64,000 bases of DNA from Frankia alni ACN14a (GCF_000058485.1 NC_008278.1:2598962-2662961); one strand, 5' to 3'; positions 35,826 to 43,876 are shown, counted from the first letter of the stretch. The notes: generated by a model not told the origin, from the letters alone. Numbers and translations: made by a program.

Positions 35826-37091
35826 CTACGCCACGACCACGTCGTGCTGGGCGCGGGCCACGGTGGGCGCCTCGGCGGCGGGAACGAGTCGGTGTTGGAG
35901 CCGTCCGTCCGGGAACAGCGTCGTGACCAGGCGGAGGTCCGCCCGGTGGCGCAGGCCCCGGGGACGCAGATCACGCGCCGCGTCGGCCAGCACGAGATGG
36001 GCGACGGTGCCGCCGACCGGTTCGCCGACGGCCGCGGTCCCCGCGATGCCGGCGGTCGCCGCGGCGGCGGCGACTTCGGTGACCGCGACTTCGGTGACCG
36101 CGACGTCGGTGACCGCGACGTCGGGGACGGCGGCGACTTCGGGGACGGCGGCGACTTCGGTGACCGCGACTTCGGGGACGGCGGCGGCTTCCGGGATGGC
36201 GACGGCGTCCGAGCCGAGCTCGGCCAGCGTCGCCCGCACCAGGTCCGGATCGCCGGCCCAGACCGTGCCCGTGCCGTGCACCAGGACCGCGGCGGCGCTC
36301 GTCCGACCGGCTCGGACGACCGAGTACACCGCACCGTCCGGGAGCAGGGACCGGCAGCGGATCTCCACGCCGTGTCGCTGGGCCCAGGCGACCGCCGAGT
36401 GGTGCAGCACCTTCGCGCCGTGCCGCGACATCGTGATCATCGTGTCGTAGTCGACCGCGGCCAGGGTGCGCGCGTCCGGCACGAGCCGCGGGTCGGCGGT
36501 GCAGATCCCCGGCGAGTCGGAGAAGATCTCGCAGGCCCGCGCCCCGACGGCGATCGCGGCGGCGATCGCCGAGAGGTCCGAGCTGTTGCGGCCCAGCATG
36601 ATCGGCCGGCCGTCGCCGTCCACGGCCTGCCCGCCGGGGACGACGAGCACCGTGCCGGCGGGCTCGACGAGGCTCGCCAGCACGCTGCCGTCGATGCGGC
36701 GAAGGTCGGCGCAGTGCGGTTCGCCGGCGCCGACGAAGCCGGTGTCGGCCGCGGTCAGCGCCACCGCCGCGAGCCCGGCGTCGCGCAGCGCCGCCGTCAT
36801 GAGGGCGACGTTGACGGTCTCGCCGGTCATGAGTGCCGCGGCGAGCAGATCGCGGTCGGGAGCGGGGCTGACCGCCCGCAGGGCCGTCCCGAGCCGGTCG
36901 GTCTCGCCGGCCACCGCGCTGACGACGACGATGGCCCGCGCGCCGCCGGGCGAGGCGGACGACCCGCCGGCGCGCAGCCGGTCGGCGACGTGGCGGGCGA
37001 TGCCCTGGTGGGCGCCGGGCGCCGCGAAGGCCGCCCCGCCGAACTTCAGAACGACGACGTCCCCGGCCACCGGCACATCTGCTGGCCCCAT
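35826..37091 (-). CDS. aspartate kinase, pathway-specific paralogue
   Basis: 421 aa, AAK superfamily. VVLKFGGAAF opens the kinase domain, followed by VVVSAVAGETDRLG, LMTGETVNVALM and GRNSSDLSAIAAAIAVGARACEIFSD (aspartate/ATP site). DYDTMITMSRHGAKVLHHSAV leads into the regulatory region. The ACT-like C-terminal part is interrupted by about 45 residues of VPEVAVTEVA repeats (36070-36205). The KFGG(T/S)S motif reads KFGGAAF. It would phosphorylate aspartate or a bound carboxylate. The start shares one base with the stop of the dehydrogenase gene (TGATG), so translation is coupled. Gene setting argues for a specialised copy rather than the housekeeping ask. Confidence 0.85.
   Translation of the reverse strand: MGPADVPVAGDVVVLKFGGAAFAAPGAHQGIARHVADRLRAGGSSASPGGARAIVVVSAVAGETDRLGTALRAVSPAPDRDLLAAALMTGETVNVALMTAALRDAGLAAVALTAADTGFVGAGEPHCADLRRIDGSVLASLVEPAGTVLVVPGGQAVDGDGRPIMLGRNSSDLSAIAAAIAVGARACEIFSDSPGICTADPRLVPDARTLAAVDYDTMITMSRHGAKVLHHSAVAWAQRHGVEIRCRSLLPDGAVYSVVRAGRTSAAAVLVHGTGTVWAGDPDLVRATLAELGSDAVAIPEAAAVPEVAVTEVAAVPEVAAVPDVAVTDVAVTEVAVTEVAAAAATAGIAGTAAVGEPVGGTVAHLVLADAARDLRPRGLRHRADLRLVTTLFPDGRLQHRLVPAAEAPTVARAQHDVVVA
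36070..36205 (-). repeat. about nine 15-bp in-frame tandem repeats in aspartate kinase
   Basis: Units of the form gtgaccgcgacttcg / ggggacggcggcgac alternate, giving TEVAV / PEVAA repeats in the C-terminal regulatory region. Confidence 0.8.
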
Positions 37092-38137
37092 CAGAGCCAG
37101 GACTTCCCGGCGGCCAGGCTCACGATCTCCAGCGCGTTGAGCGCCGCACCGACGGTGAGGTTGTCGGCGACGACCCACAGCCACAGGGCGCAGGGGTCGT
37201 CCTCGTCGGCCCGTACCCGTCCGACGTGCACCAGCCGGCGTTCGGTGGGTGACGCGCAGACCGGTTGCGGCATCGGGTAGCCGTCCGCGGGGTCGTTGCC
37301 GTAGACCCGCAGGCCCGGGGTGTCCCGCAGCGCGGCGAGGGCGTCGTCGGGGCTGACGGGGGCGGTGAAGCTGACGTGCACCGCCTCCGAGTGGCCGTTG
37401 ACGACGGCGACCCGAACGGCGGTGGCCGCGACCCGCAGCCCCGGCATGCCCAGGATCTTGCGGGGTTCCCGGCGCAGCTTGCGCTCCTCGTGGGAGTGCC
37501 CGTCGGCGTCGCGCAGGCCGATCTCGGGGATCAGGTTGAACGCCAGCGGCTGGCCGAACTTCCCGGGCCGGGCGGCCGCGGGGTCGGCGCCGTCGAGCAG
37601 CGCCCGGGTGGTGTCGGCGAGCTCCTCGAGTCCCCGCAGGCCGCCGCCGGAGGCGGACTGGTAGCTCGACACGATCACCCGGTCGATCTCGCCGATCGCG
37701 CGCAGGGGGTGCAGCGCCCGGACGAGCTGGATCGTGGAGCAGTTCGGGTTGGCCACGATGCCCCGGGCCGGACGCGCCTCCAGCATCTGCGGGTTGACCT
37801 GGGGGACGACGAGCGGGACGTCGTCGTCCATCCGGAAGGCGGAGCTGTTGTCCACGACGAGCGCGCCCGCCGCGGCGAAGACCGGCGCCAGCCGGGTGCT
37901 GATCGGCGCGCCGGCGCTGAAGATCGCGACGTCGACGCCCGCCGGATCGACGTCCTCCAGCGCGACGACCGGCTCGATCTTCAGGTCCAGCCCCTGCTCG
38001 GCGCCGAGATCGCGGCCCGCCGAGGCCGCGGACGCGACGGGGACGACCCGGCCCACGTCGGGCAGGATCCCCCCGTCGAGCAGGGCCAGGCACTCCCGGC
38101 CGACGACACCGGTCGCGCCGATGACGGCGATGTCCAC
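37091..38137 (-). CDS. aspartate-semialdehyde dehydrogenase
   Basis: 348 aa, full length for the family. NADPH-binding IAVIGATGVVGRECL at the start. Catalytic Cys in GIVANPNCSTIQLV (about residue 129), substrate loop VSSYQSASGGGLRGLEEL, and catalytic His in VAVVNGHSEAVHVSF. It reduces aspartyl phosphate to aspartate semialdehyde. It is coupled by TGATG to the aspartate kinase gene. It lies at the end of a cluster with an SDR, a GNAT-like protein and an HO-fold oxidase, so aspartate semialdehyde is probably a building block there. Confidence 0.9.
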   Translation of the reverse strand: MDIAVIGATGVVGRECLALLDGGILPDVGRVVPVASAASAGRDLGAEQGLDLKIEPVVALEDVDPAGVDVAIFSAGAPISTRLAPVFAAAGALVVDNSSAFRMDDDVPLVVPQVNPQMLEARPARGIVANPNCSTIQLVRALHPLRAIGEIDRVIVSSYQSASGGGLRGLEELADTTRALLDGADPAAARPGKFGQPLAFNLIPEIGLRDADGHSHEERKLRREPRKILGMPGLRVAATAVRVAVVNGHSEAVHVSFTAPVSPDDALAALRDTPGLRVYGNDPADGYPMPQPVCASPTERRLVHVGRVRADEDDPCALWLWVVADNLTVGAALNALEIVSLAAGKSWL

Positions 38138-38201
38138 TGCGCTTTCCCCCTTTACTGCGCGTGCTCTACTCGTCCTTGCGCTGGTCCGCCGCGCCGCGGG
38201 T

Positions 38202-38993
38202 TCAGGGGGAGCCGACGGCGCTCTCGTCCGCGAACTGCGCGTCGAGGTCCACCCAGCCGCCGTCGACGAACAGGACCTCGCCGTTGACGTAGGTGGCGGC
38301 GTCCGAGGCCAGGAAGACCGCGGGGCCGGCGATCTCGGCGGGCCGTGCCCAGCGGCCGACGGCGACCTTCTGCGCGTACGCGTCCGCCCAGGCGGCGCTG
38401 GAGCGGATCGGCACCGTCAGCGCGGTCTCGACCGGTCCGGGGGCGATCGCGTTGACCCGCACGCCGGCCGGCCCGAGCTCGGCGGCGAGCACGCGGACCA
38501 TCTGCGCCAGGGCCGCCTTGGTGCCCGCGTAGATGACCTGGCCGGGTTCGACGGCCCGGCTGCTGATCGAGGAGATGACGATGATGCTGCCGCCGCCCTG
38601 CTTCGCCATGATCCGTCCGGCGCCGCGCAGGACGTGGAAGCTGCCCCGCAGGTTGACGTCGGTCACCGCGGTGTAGTCGTCGTCGGTGTAGTCGATCAGG
38701 GGCTTGCGGATGTTGATGCCGGGGGTGCCGACGGCGATGTCCAGGCGGCCCCGGTCCGCGACCACACGGGCGAACAGGTCGTCCACCTCGGCGGAGACAC
38801 GCACGTCGACGGTGGACGCCTTCGCGGTGCCGCCGGCGGCGACGATGGCCGCCACCGTCTCCTCGACGCCGGTGGTGTCGACGTCGGCGCATTCGACGAC
38901 GGCGCCCTGTTCGGCCAGGGCGATCGCGATGGCCTGGCCAATGCCCGACGCCGCGCCGACGACGGCCGCGACCCTGTCTGTCAGTTCCAGCAT
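38202..38993 (-). CDS. SDR-family oxidoreductase
   Basis: 263 aa classical short-chain dehydrogenase. The dinucleotide motif is VVGAASGIGQAIAIAL (TGxxxGIG type), and the D of ADVDT suggests NAD(H) preference. The usual NNAG is replaced by GTPGIN. Catalytic Ser sits in VISSISS and YxxxK in YAGTK (about residues 156-160). Typical end: AYAQKVAVGRWARPAEIAGP and YVNGEVLFVDGGW. A substrate from the cluster, such as an aldehyde made by the downstream kinase/dehydrogenase pair, is an inference. The gap to the downstream dehydrogenase gene is 64 bp. Confidence 0.87.
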   Translation of the reverse strand: MLELTDRVAAVVGAASGIGQAIAIALAEQGAVVECADVDTTGVEETVAAIVAAGGTAKASTVDVRVSAEVDDLFARVVADRGRLDIAVGTPGINIRKPLIDYTDDDYTAVTDVNLRGSFHVLRGAGRIMAKQGGGSIIVISSISSRAVEPGQVIYAGTKAALAQMVRVLAAELGPAGVRVNAIAPGPVETALTVPIRSSAAWADAYAQKVAVGRWARPAEIAGPAVFLASDAATYVNGEVLFVDGGWVDLDAQFADESAVGSP

Positions 38994-39070
38994 CTACAGC
39001 TCCCGAAGCCTTCGGTCTCGTGATGGGTCCGCCGCGGTCGGCGGGTAGGGGTTCGCGCGCAGGGGTCCCG

Positions 39071-39961
39071 TCAGGGGGGCGGCGCGGCCGGATCGGCCGG
39101 AGTGGCGACGCCCGGCGCCGAGCGCGTCGTGCGGCGGACGAAGTTGTCGACGATCGCGTCCACCGTCGCCGTCTCGCGGATGTGCACCACGCAGAGGATG
39201 CGGTCGCCGGGCACGGTGTGCCGCTCGAAATGCTCGTTGACGGCCTCGTCGTCGCAGCGCGGACGGCCGCGGTAGAGGTCGCGCGGGACACCGATCCCCG
39301 CGATGCGGCCGCTGGCGGGGTCGAACGGTGCGCCCGGGGCGAGCGTCGCCGAGATCTCGCCGGCCAGCCGGGTCACGTCGGGGTCCTGGTCGACCGGCCC
39401 GACCTCCGGGTACATCACGGCGCCGGGCAGCCGCCCGTAGGCCCGCATCGCGCAGTAGGCGACCGGGTTGTAGGTGCGCAGCGCGGACAGCAGCGGGAAT
39501 CCACCCGCGGCGACGACGTCCTCGAGCAGCGCCAGCCAGCTCGTGCTGAACACCGGGCCGCGGCGCAGCCGGGCATCGACGAACTGCACGCCGATATGCA
39601 GGAATCGATCGCCGGCCGCGGTCGCGGTCCAGCTCGCGCCCAGGGCGGACACCGGCTGCCCGCTGACCCGGTCGACGCCGACGATGAGATGGTCGGCCTC
39701 GCGGAACAGGTTGGGGCGCGCGGCGAACAGCTCCGCCATCCGCAGATCGGGCAGGGCCGCCGCGAGCCCCGCCTGTAACCAGCGGTCCTCCGACGGGCGC
39801 AGCTCGCAGTCCCGGGAGAACCGGACGACCGCATGGCCGTCCGGCGCGCCCCCCGTGGCCGCCCCGGCCGTGGCCGCCCCGGCCGTGGCCGCCCCGGCCG
39901 TGGCCGACGCGGCCGCGGGAGATGCCGCCGCAGGCGATGCGGTCGACGGCGGTACGGACAT
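39071..39961 (-). CDS. GNAT-like acyltransferase-fold protein
   Basis: 296 aa. The N-terminus is an Ala/Thr repeat (GAATAGAAT). The core resembles a GNAT or N-acyl amino-acid synthase: HLIVGVDRVSGQPVSALGAS (strand beta2-4), FLHIGVQFVDARLRRGPV then LLEDVVAAGGFPLLSA (acyl-CoA helix), and TYNPVAYCAMRAYG, where a GNAT has its N-P-x-x-Y end. A C-terminal 100-residue part (VPRDLYRGRPRCDDEAVNEH) is unknown. I cannot name a substrate. In a leftward run between the SDR (77 bp) and the HO-fold enzyme (32 bp), it is probably part of the same pathway. Confidence 0.6.
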   Translation of the reverse strand: MSVPPSTASPAAASPAAASATAGAATAGAATAGAATGGAPDGHAVVRFSRDCELRPSEDRWLQAGLAAALPDLRMAELFAARPNLFREADHLIVGVDRVSGQPVSALGASWTATAAGDRFLHIGVQFVDARLRRGPVFSTSWLALLEDVVAAGGFPLLSALRTYNPVAYCAMRAYGRLPGAVMYPEVGPVDQDPDVTRLAGEISATLAPGAPFDPASGRIAGIGVPRDLYRGRPRCDDEAVNEHFERHTVPGDRILCVVHIRETATVDAIVDNFVRRTTRSAPGVATPADPAAPPP

Positions 39962-39993
39962 GATTCCCCCGTTTCCGTACGGCGCCGTGATGC

Positions 39994-40785
39994 TCAGGCG
40001 AACCGGGCCGCGACGCTGCCCGCGGCCTCGAGCGCGCCGGTCGCGGGGGCCACCACCGCCTGGTACAGCTCGATGAAGTACGCCACCCACAGGTTCGCCA
40101 CCGTCTTGACGTGCGCGATGACCTTGGCCTCGTCCTCGGGCGAGCCCACCAGCGAGGTCAGCACCCCCCAGACGAAGTCGGCGTGCTCGTCGGCGATGTC
40201 GGTGCCGACGTGGCGCCGCGCACCGGCGAGCTTCTCCCGGCCGAGCTGGTCCTCGAGGTTCTTCACCCACGACGGCTGGGTCTTCGTCGTCGTGTACTCG
40301 ACGAAGTAGACGCTGCACAGCAGGGCCAGCGGGCTGCCCTCGAACTCCATGCCGTACTGCAGATAGCCGGTGAGCAGCTTGGTGGCCTGGAACGGCTCGG
40401 TGGCGTAGATCTCCGCCTTGGTCACGCCGACCTTGCCGAGGTCGCCGGCGAACCACTCGTCGTGGAGCATCTCGTCCTCGACGTAGTGCGCCCACGCCGC
40501 GCCGCGCACCGGGTCGCGCTTGGTGAAGTAGCCGATGGCGAGGGCGTCGATGGTGCGCTTGCGGCGCAGCCGGAGGATGGTCTCGATGTTGTGGCGCTTG
40601 TAGTACGCCATGTTGATCTCCTCGCCGCGGGCCTGGTGGTCCGCGTACGGGATCTCGGCGTAGAACTTCTCGATCATCGTGTCGAGCATGGTGTCGACCT
40701 GCGTGCGCAGGTCCGACAGGTCGGCCGTGCGGGCGGCGGCGGCCGCCCTCGGGTCCCCGTACCAGGTGCGCGGGTCGTCGGTCAT
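39994..40785 (-). CDS. heme-oxygenase-fold iron-dependent oxidase candidate
   Basis: 263 aa, all-helical. The pattern matches the TenA/PqqC/heme-oxygenase-like group that contains diiron oxygenases: EEINMAYYKRHN, AHYVEDEMLHDEW with an ExxH (Glu105-His108), and RRHVGTDIADEHADF with His192, Asp196 and His201 as further metal-ligand candidates. Such enzymes oxidise amines or cleave C-C/C-N bonds. Ligand assignment is a guess from spacing. GAAGGAGC before the ATG is a good ribosome site. It lies 101 bp after an M29-like gene in the peptide cluster; PqqC, which also has this fold, likewise acts on a peptide-derived substrate. Confidence 0.7.
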   Translation of the reverse strand: MTDDPRTWYGDPRAAAAARTADLSDLRTQVDTMLDTMIEKFYAEIPYADHQARGEEINMAYYKRHNIETILRLRRKRTIDALAIGYFTKRDPVRGAAWAHYVEDEMLHDEWFAGDLGKVGVTKAEIYATEPFQATKLLTGYLQYGMEFEGSPLALLCSVYFVEYTTTKTQPSWVKNLEDQLGREKLAGARRHVGTDIADEHADFVWGVLTSLVGSPEDEAKVIAHVKTVANLWVAYFIELYQAVVAPATGALEAAGSVAARFA

Positions 40786-40886
40786 CGCTGGGCTCCTTCC
40801 CGTTGGGCGGTGTGCGGCCGGTTCGCCGGGGCATCGGCATGTCCGCGGCGGGCGGCGTCGTGGTGGTGGGGGTGACCGTCGGCCGG

Positions 40887-41960
40887 TCAGCAGCCGCAGG
40901 TCGGGGTGCGTCGCCGGCGCATCCGCCGCGGGGCGGGGCCGGCGAGCCGGGTCCCGGCGGGGTCGGACAGGACCGTGTCGGCGCAGGTGAAGGTGAGCGC
41001 GTAGCGGGTTGTCGGGGTCAGCCCGAAGCCGAGGTGGACGATCCCGTCGGCCGCGCCGTACATCTCGTTCATCCCGCAGTTGCCCGGCTGCTGCTCGAAC
41101 ACCGGGTTGAGCCCGATGCCGAACTCCCACACGACCCGGTAGGCCTCGTCGGCGGCGAACAGCTCCGCCAGAGCGTCGACCGCGCGCTTGCCCGCGGCGT
41201 TTACCGCGTGGCAGTCGGTGACCATGCCGTCGGCGAGGTGGAGCACCACCGTGGCCGTGCGCAGGACGTCGAGGTCGTCGAAGAGCCGAGCCTGTTCGGC
41301 GAGCACCGCGGGGTCGTCACCGCGGTGCACGATGGGGGCGCCGCGCAGGGCGATCTGCCCGTCCAGTCCCAGCCGGCGGCTCGTGTCGAACCGGTAGAGA
41401 TCCGTGGGGACGGCGCTGGCCTCGCCGGCCGGCGCGATCTGCTGCTCGCCCGCCGCCAGCGCGCCGGCCTGCTGGTTCCACTCGTAGTCGCCGGAGATGA
41501 CGAACCGGGCCGAGGCGTGCCCGGCGAGGTCCGCCAGGGTGACGTGGTCGGCCTCGCCGAGCGCCTCGAACAGCGTGTCGGCGCGGGTCTCCAGATCGGC
41601 CGGGTCGGTCTGCTCGACCACCGACAGGAAGTAGGCGACCTGGGCGTCGGTGACGGGCGTCGAGCCGCACGGCATCACCGCGATCCGCCGCTGCGCCCCG
41701 ACCAGCGCGGGCTCGGGGGAGACGAGGAAGCGGTCCGGGCACACGACGAACACGTCGGCGTCGGCGGGAATGCGCTGGTCGCCCAGGGCGTCCTGGAGGC
41801 TCTCGTCGGCCTCGAGGGTGCGGTGCACGACGCTGCCGTAGCGGCTGCTGGGCGCGAGGGTGAAGTCCGTGGCCCGGTCGGCCTGGGTCAGCAGGCAGAA
41901 CGTCGAGTGCGGGCCGGTGAACTCCCGATGCAGGTCGGGACGCACGAGGAACTGTGCCAT
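40887..41960 (-). CDS. M29-like metalloprotein B (aminopeptidase-T fold, altered site)
   Basis: 357 aa, homologous to M29-like protein A (42255-43343). Shared blocks: NQQAG, GEQQIAPAGE (Glu180), VVWEFGIGLNP (Glu279), GMNEMYG (Glu299), and VHLGFGL (His309). In M29 aminopeptidases a His-x-Asp follows as the second metal-site pair; here that place reads A321-L-T323, so only part of the site remains. It ends with a basic, Cys-containing tail (RRRRTPTCGC). The start ATG is chosen because upstream sequence is the hairpin and non-coding. It may be a binding partner or pseudo-enzyme of protein A acting on the 23-residue peptide. Confidence 0.75.
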   Translation of the reverse strand: MAQFLVRPDLHREFTGPHSTFCLLTQADRATDFTLAPSSRYGSVVHRTLEADESLQDALGDQRIPADADVFVVCPDRFLVSPEPALVGAQRRIAVMPCGSTPVTDAQVAYFLSVVEQTDPADLETRADTLFEALGEADHVTLADLAGHASARFVISGDYEWNQQAGALAAGEQQIAPAGEASAVPTDLYRFDTSRRLGLDGQIALRGAPIVHRGDDPAVLAEQARLFDDLDVLRTATVVLHLADGMVTDCHAVNAAGKRAVDALAELFAADEAYRVVWEFGIGLNPVFEQQPGNCGMNEMYGAADGIVHLGFGLTPTTRYALTFTCADTVLSDPAGTRLAGPAPRRMRRRRTPTCGC

Positions 41961-42066
41961 GGGGACCACCAGGGGGCGCGGCGCGAGAGGACTGGTTTGG
42001 CGGGATAACGAGGGAACCGACCGGTGCTGGTGCTGGTGGGGACGTCGGCCGGCAGGCGGCCTGGTC

Positions 42067-42100
42067 GGGGTGGGTCGGCCCGGTCCAGCCGACCCACCCC
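42067..42100 (-). terminator. 13-bp-stem hairpin after the peptide gene
   Basis: Perfect inverted repeat GGGGTGGGTCGGC / GCCGACCCACCCC with an 8-base loop, starting 12 bases after the peptide stop codon in transcript direction. There is no T-run. Likely a partial terminator or RNA-stabilising hairpin that raises peptide output relative to the enzymes downstream. Confidence 0.8.
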
Positions 42101-42112
42101 TTCTCCACGGCA

Positions 42113-42184
42113 TTAGCCGAGGAGGGTGCCCAGGTAGCGGTCGTTCTTCTTCACCTGGATCTTCTTCTGCGCGACCTTCTCCAC
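42113..42184 (-). CDS. 23-residue putative precursor/scaffold peptide
   Basis: GTG start, 23 codons, TAA stop. Residues: Lys at 3, 7, 8, 12 and 13; a single Tyr17; C-terminal RYLGTLLG. No Cys, Ser, His or Trp. The ribosome site is a near-complete match to the 16S 3' end, far stronger than any neighbour's, with an 8-base spacer. A strong hairpin follows the stop. The gene lies between two homologous M29-like genes and ahead of an HO-fold oxidase. Size and setting recall PqqA-type cofactor precursors or short peptide scaffolds, but no radical-SAM or LanB gene is present. Product unknown. Confidence 0.7.
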   Translation of the reverse strand: MEKVAQKKIQVKKNDRYLGTLLG

Positions 42185-42201
42185 AGTGATCACCTCCTTC
42201 C
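42185..42201 (-). promoter_or_regulatory. near-perfect Shine-Dalgarno of the peptide gene
   Basis: GGAAGGAGGTGATCACT lies immediately before the GTG. Twelve bases (AAGGAGGTGATC) pair with the full anti-SD end of 16S rRNA, which is rare even among ribosomal-protein genes. Confidence 0.85.
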
Positions 42202-42254
42202 GTCAATCCGTTGGAATGCGGTGGGCAGACGAGAACGTTCCTCGTCCGGACCGA

Positions 42255-43343
42255 TCAGTTGGCCAGGCCGACCGGACTCTTGAGGGGCATCGCGGACGGA
42301 ATCCGCGTGCCGAGCAGGACATCACCCTGGTCGTTCGTGACAAACGTTCCGGGAGAGATGATGTCGAGGTGGTACTGCGTGAACGGCGTGAGCCCGATTC
42401 CCCAGTGCAGACAGCCCTGGGTGGACCCGTAGACCTCGTTCATCGCGTGATTACCGGGAAGCAGATCGAGGGTGGTGTTCAGCGCGTGGCCGATCTCCCA
42501 GACTATGCGGTACCGGGAATCTACCTGGAAGAGCGCCTCGAACATCTCCACAATAGCATGGCCGGGGGGCTCGGGGGAAGTCATTTCGGTGATGAGACCG
42601 TTTTCGACCCGGCACACGACCGCGTACTCGTGCAGCGGCCAGAGTTCGCTGTGGATGCGCTCCTGGTCGCGCCGGGAGAATGACGGCGTGCCGGAATGCA
42701 GAATCGGGTAGCCCTGGATCACGATCTCGCCGTCCAGGGGCAGCCGGAGATAGTCCTCGAACTCCCGGATCTCGATGGGGAGCACACTGATCTCGCCTGC
42801 GGGCACGATCTGCTGCTCGCCCCAGCCGACGAGACCGGCCTGTTGGTTCCAGACCAGCTCGCGGTCGAACAGGCGCAGGGTCGCGACCGTGCCGTGGCGC
42901 GCGTCGTGGTACTCCAGCGTCTCGCCCCGCTCGGCCAGCTCGAAGAACCGGTCGGAGAAGTCCTCCTGGGCCTGTGGGTCAGTGGCCTCGACGCAGCGCA
43001 GGAAGTGCCGCAGCGTCGCCCGGTCGGTCGGGGTCGAGTTGCAGGCCATCCCGAGCAGCTTGCGGCGGGGGCCGAGGACGTCCACCGGCGGCGACTGGAA
43101 GAAGCAGTCGGGCGACATGACCAGCACGTGGGCCTGCTCCGGGACTTCCTCCCGCATGAGCCGGGCGAACTCGTCCTCACCTCCGCGGAACTCCAGGATT
43201 CGGTAGTCCAGGTACGGAGCAGTCCGGACGAGCCGGATGTCGTCCAGCAGGGAGGCGTTCGTGACGAGACAGAACACGGTGTCGGTCGGATCCCCGAACT
43301 GCCGTATCCTGGCGGGATCGACGACGAGCTCGGACTCGGGCAT
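42255..43343 (-). CDS. M29-like metalloprotein A (aminopeptidase-T fold)
   Basis: 362 aa. The aminopeptidase-T/M29 pattern is seen: WNQQAG, GEQQIVPAGE (Glu184), VWEIGHALN (Glu283), MNEVYGSTQG (Glu303), CLHWGIGLTP (His313), QYHLDII (His325, Asp327). This keeps the full set of expected metal ligands, unlike its paralogue downstream. The fold is shared by metallo-aminopeptidases and by dihydroxypyridine dioxygenases, so hydrolase or oxygenase chemistry is possible. GGAGGAG precedes the ATG. The 23-codon gene follows after 70 bp. It is inferred to process or modify that peptide. Confidence 0.75.
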   Translation of the reverse strand: MPESELVVDPARIRQFGDPTDTVFCLVTNASLLDDIRLVRTAPYLDYRILEFRGGEDEFARLMREEVPEQAHVLVMSPDCFFQSPPVDVLGPRRKLLGMACNSTPTDRATLRHFLRCVEATDPQAQEDFSDRFFELAERGETLEYHDARHGTVATLRLFDRELVWNQQAGLVGWGEQQIVPAGEISVLPIEIREFEDYLRLPLDGEIVIQGYPILHSGTPSFSRRDQERIHSELWPLHEYAVVCRVENGLITEMTSPEPPGHAIVEMFEALFQVDSRYRIVWEIGHALNTTLDLLPGNHAMNEVYGSTQGCLHWGIGLTPFTQYHLDIISPGTFVTNDQGDVLLGTRIPSAMPLKSPVGLAN

Positions 43344-43876
43344 CTTGTGCTCCTCCTGACGCGCACGGGCCTGGGCGTTGGATGCCGCGGGGGCCGGTGG
43401 AATGTCGGGCGAGGCCGGGCCGGTTCGAGCGCCGGAGGATGGTCCCGAAATAGTCCCGGAGGGCCTCGTGAAGACGGTGCGCTGGTACGTGGAGTTCCGT
43501 GCCAGACGAGATTTCACGGTGACGATGAATGATGTGGGGGGCGGCGCCCGACACAACCCGTTGACCGGACGGATTGCCGCGCCTGCCGCTATGGTCCGTG
43601 GACCGGAACGGACCGGCAGAGTGAAACTATAACGTGCCGCCAGGTGCCCGGGAAGCTCTTTCGAAGAAATTCCCGGGACGGGGCGGGATTACTCCGGTCA
43701 CACGATTGTCCTTGGGCGGATTGCGGGGCACCGGCGGCGGGGGCAGGGCCGCGTGATCCGTGTCCGGGGAGGGCGGGCACGGCGTGCGGGCTCAACGGGT
43801 CGGGATCCGGATGGGCTGGGTGGGTGGGCTCAGCGGATGGACTCGGCGGATGGACTCGGCGGGTGGGGATGCGTGC
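43344..43876 (-). promoter_or_regulatory. promoter region of the peptide cluster
   Basis: 533 bp without a supported gene, separating the importer operon from the peptide genes. It holds inverted repeat GGTCCGTggaccggaACGGACC-like arms at 43593-43599 and 43608-43614, a CCCGGG pair around 43648-43676 flanking ctctttcgaag, an AT-richer patch (43621-43633), and a 13-bp direct repeat ggatggactcggc near 43836-43866. An operator and promoter for the peptide cluster are likely here. Confidence 0.5.

Noticed and set aside
38994..39070. Third copy of the 76-bp dispersed element, because of CCGAAGCCTTCGG
   Set aside because: Only the short palindrome resembles it; the flanking 60 bp do not align.
43589..43795. 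Minus-strand small frame upstream of M29-like protein A as a second precursor peptide
   Set aside because: Pro/Gly/Arg-rich, no ribosome site, and it covers the region that looks like promoter and inverted repeats.
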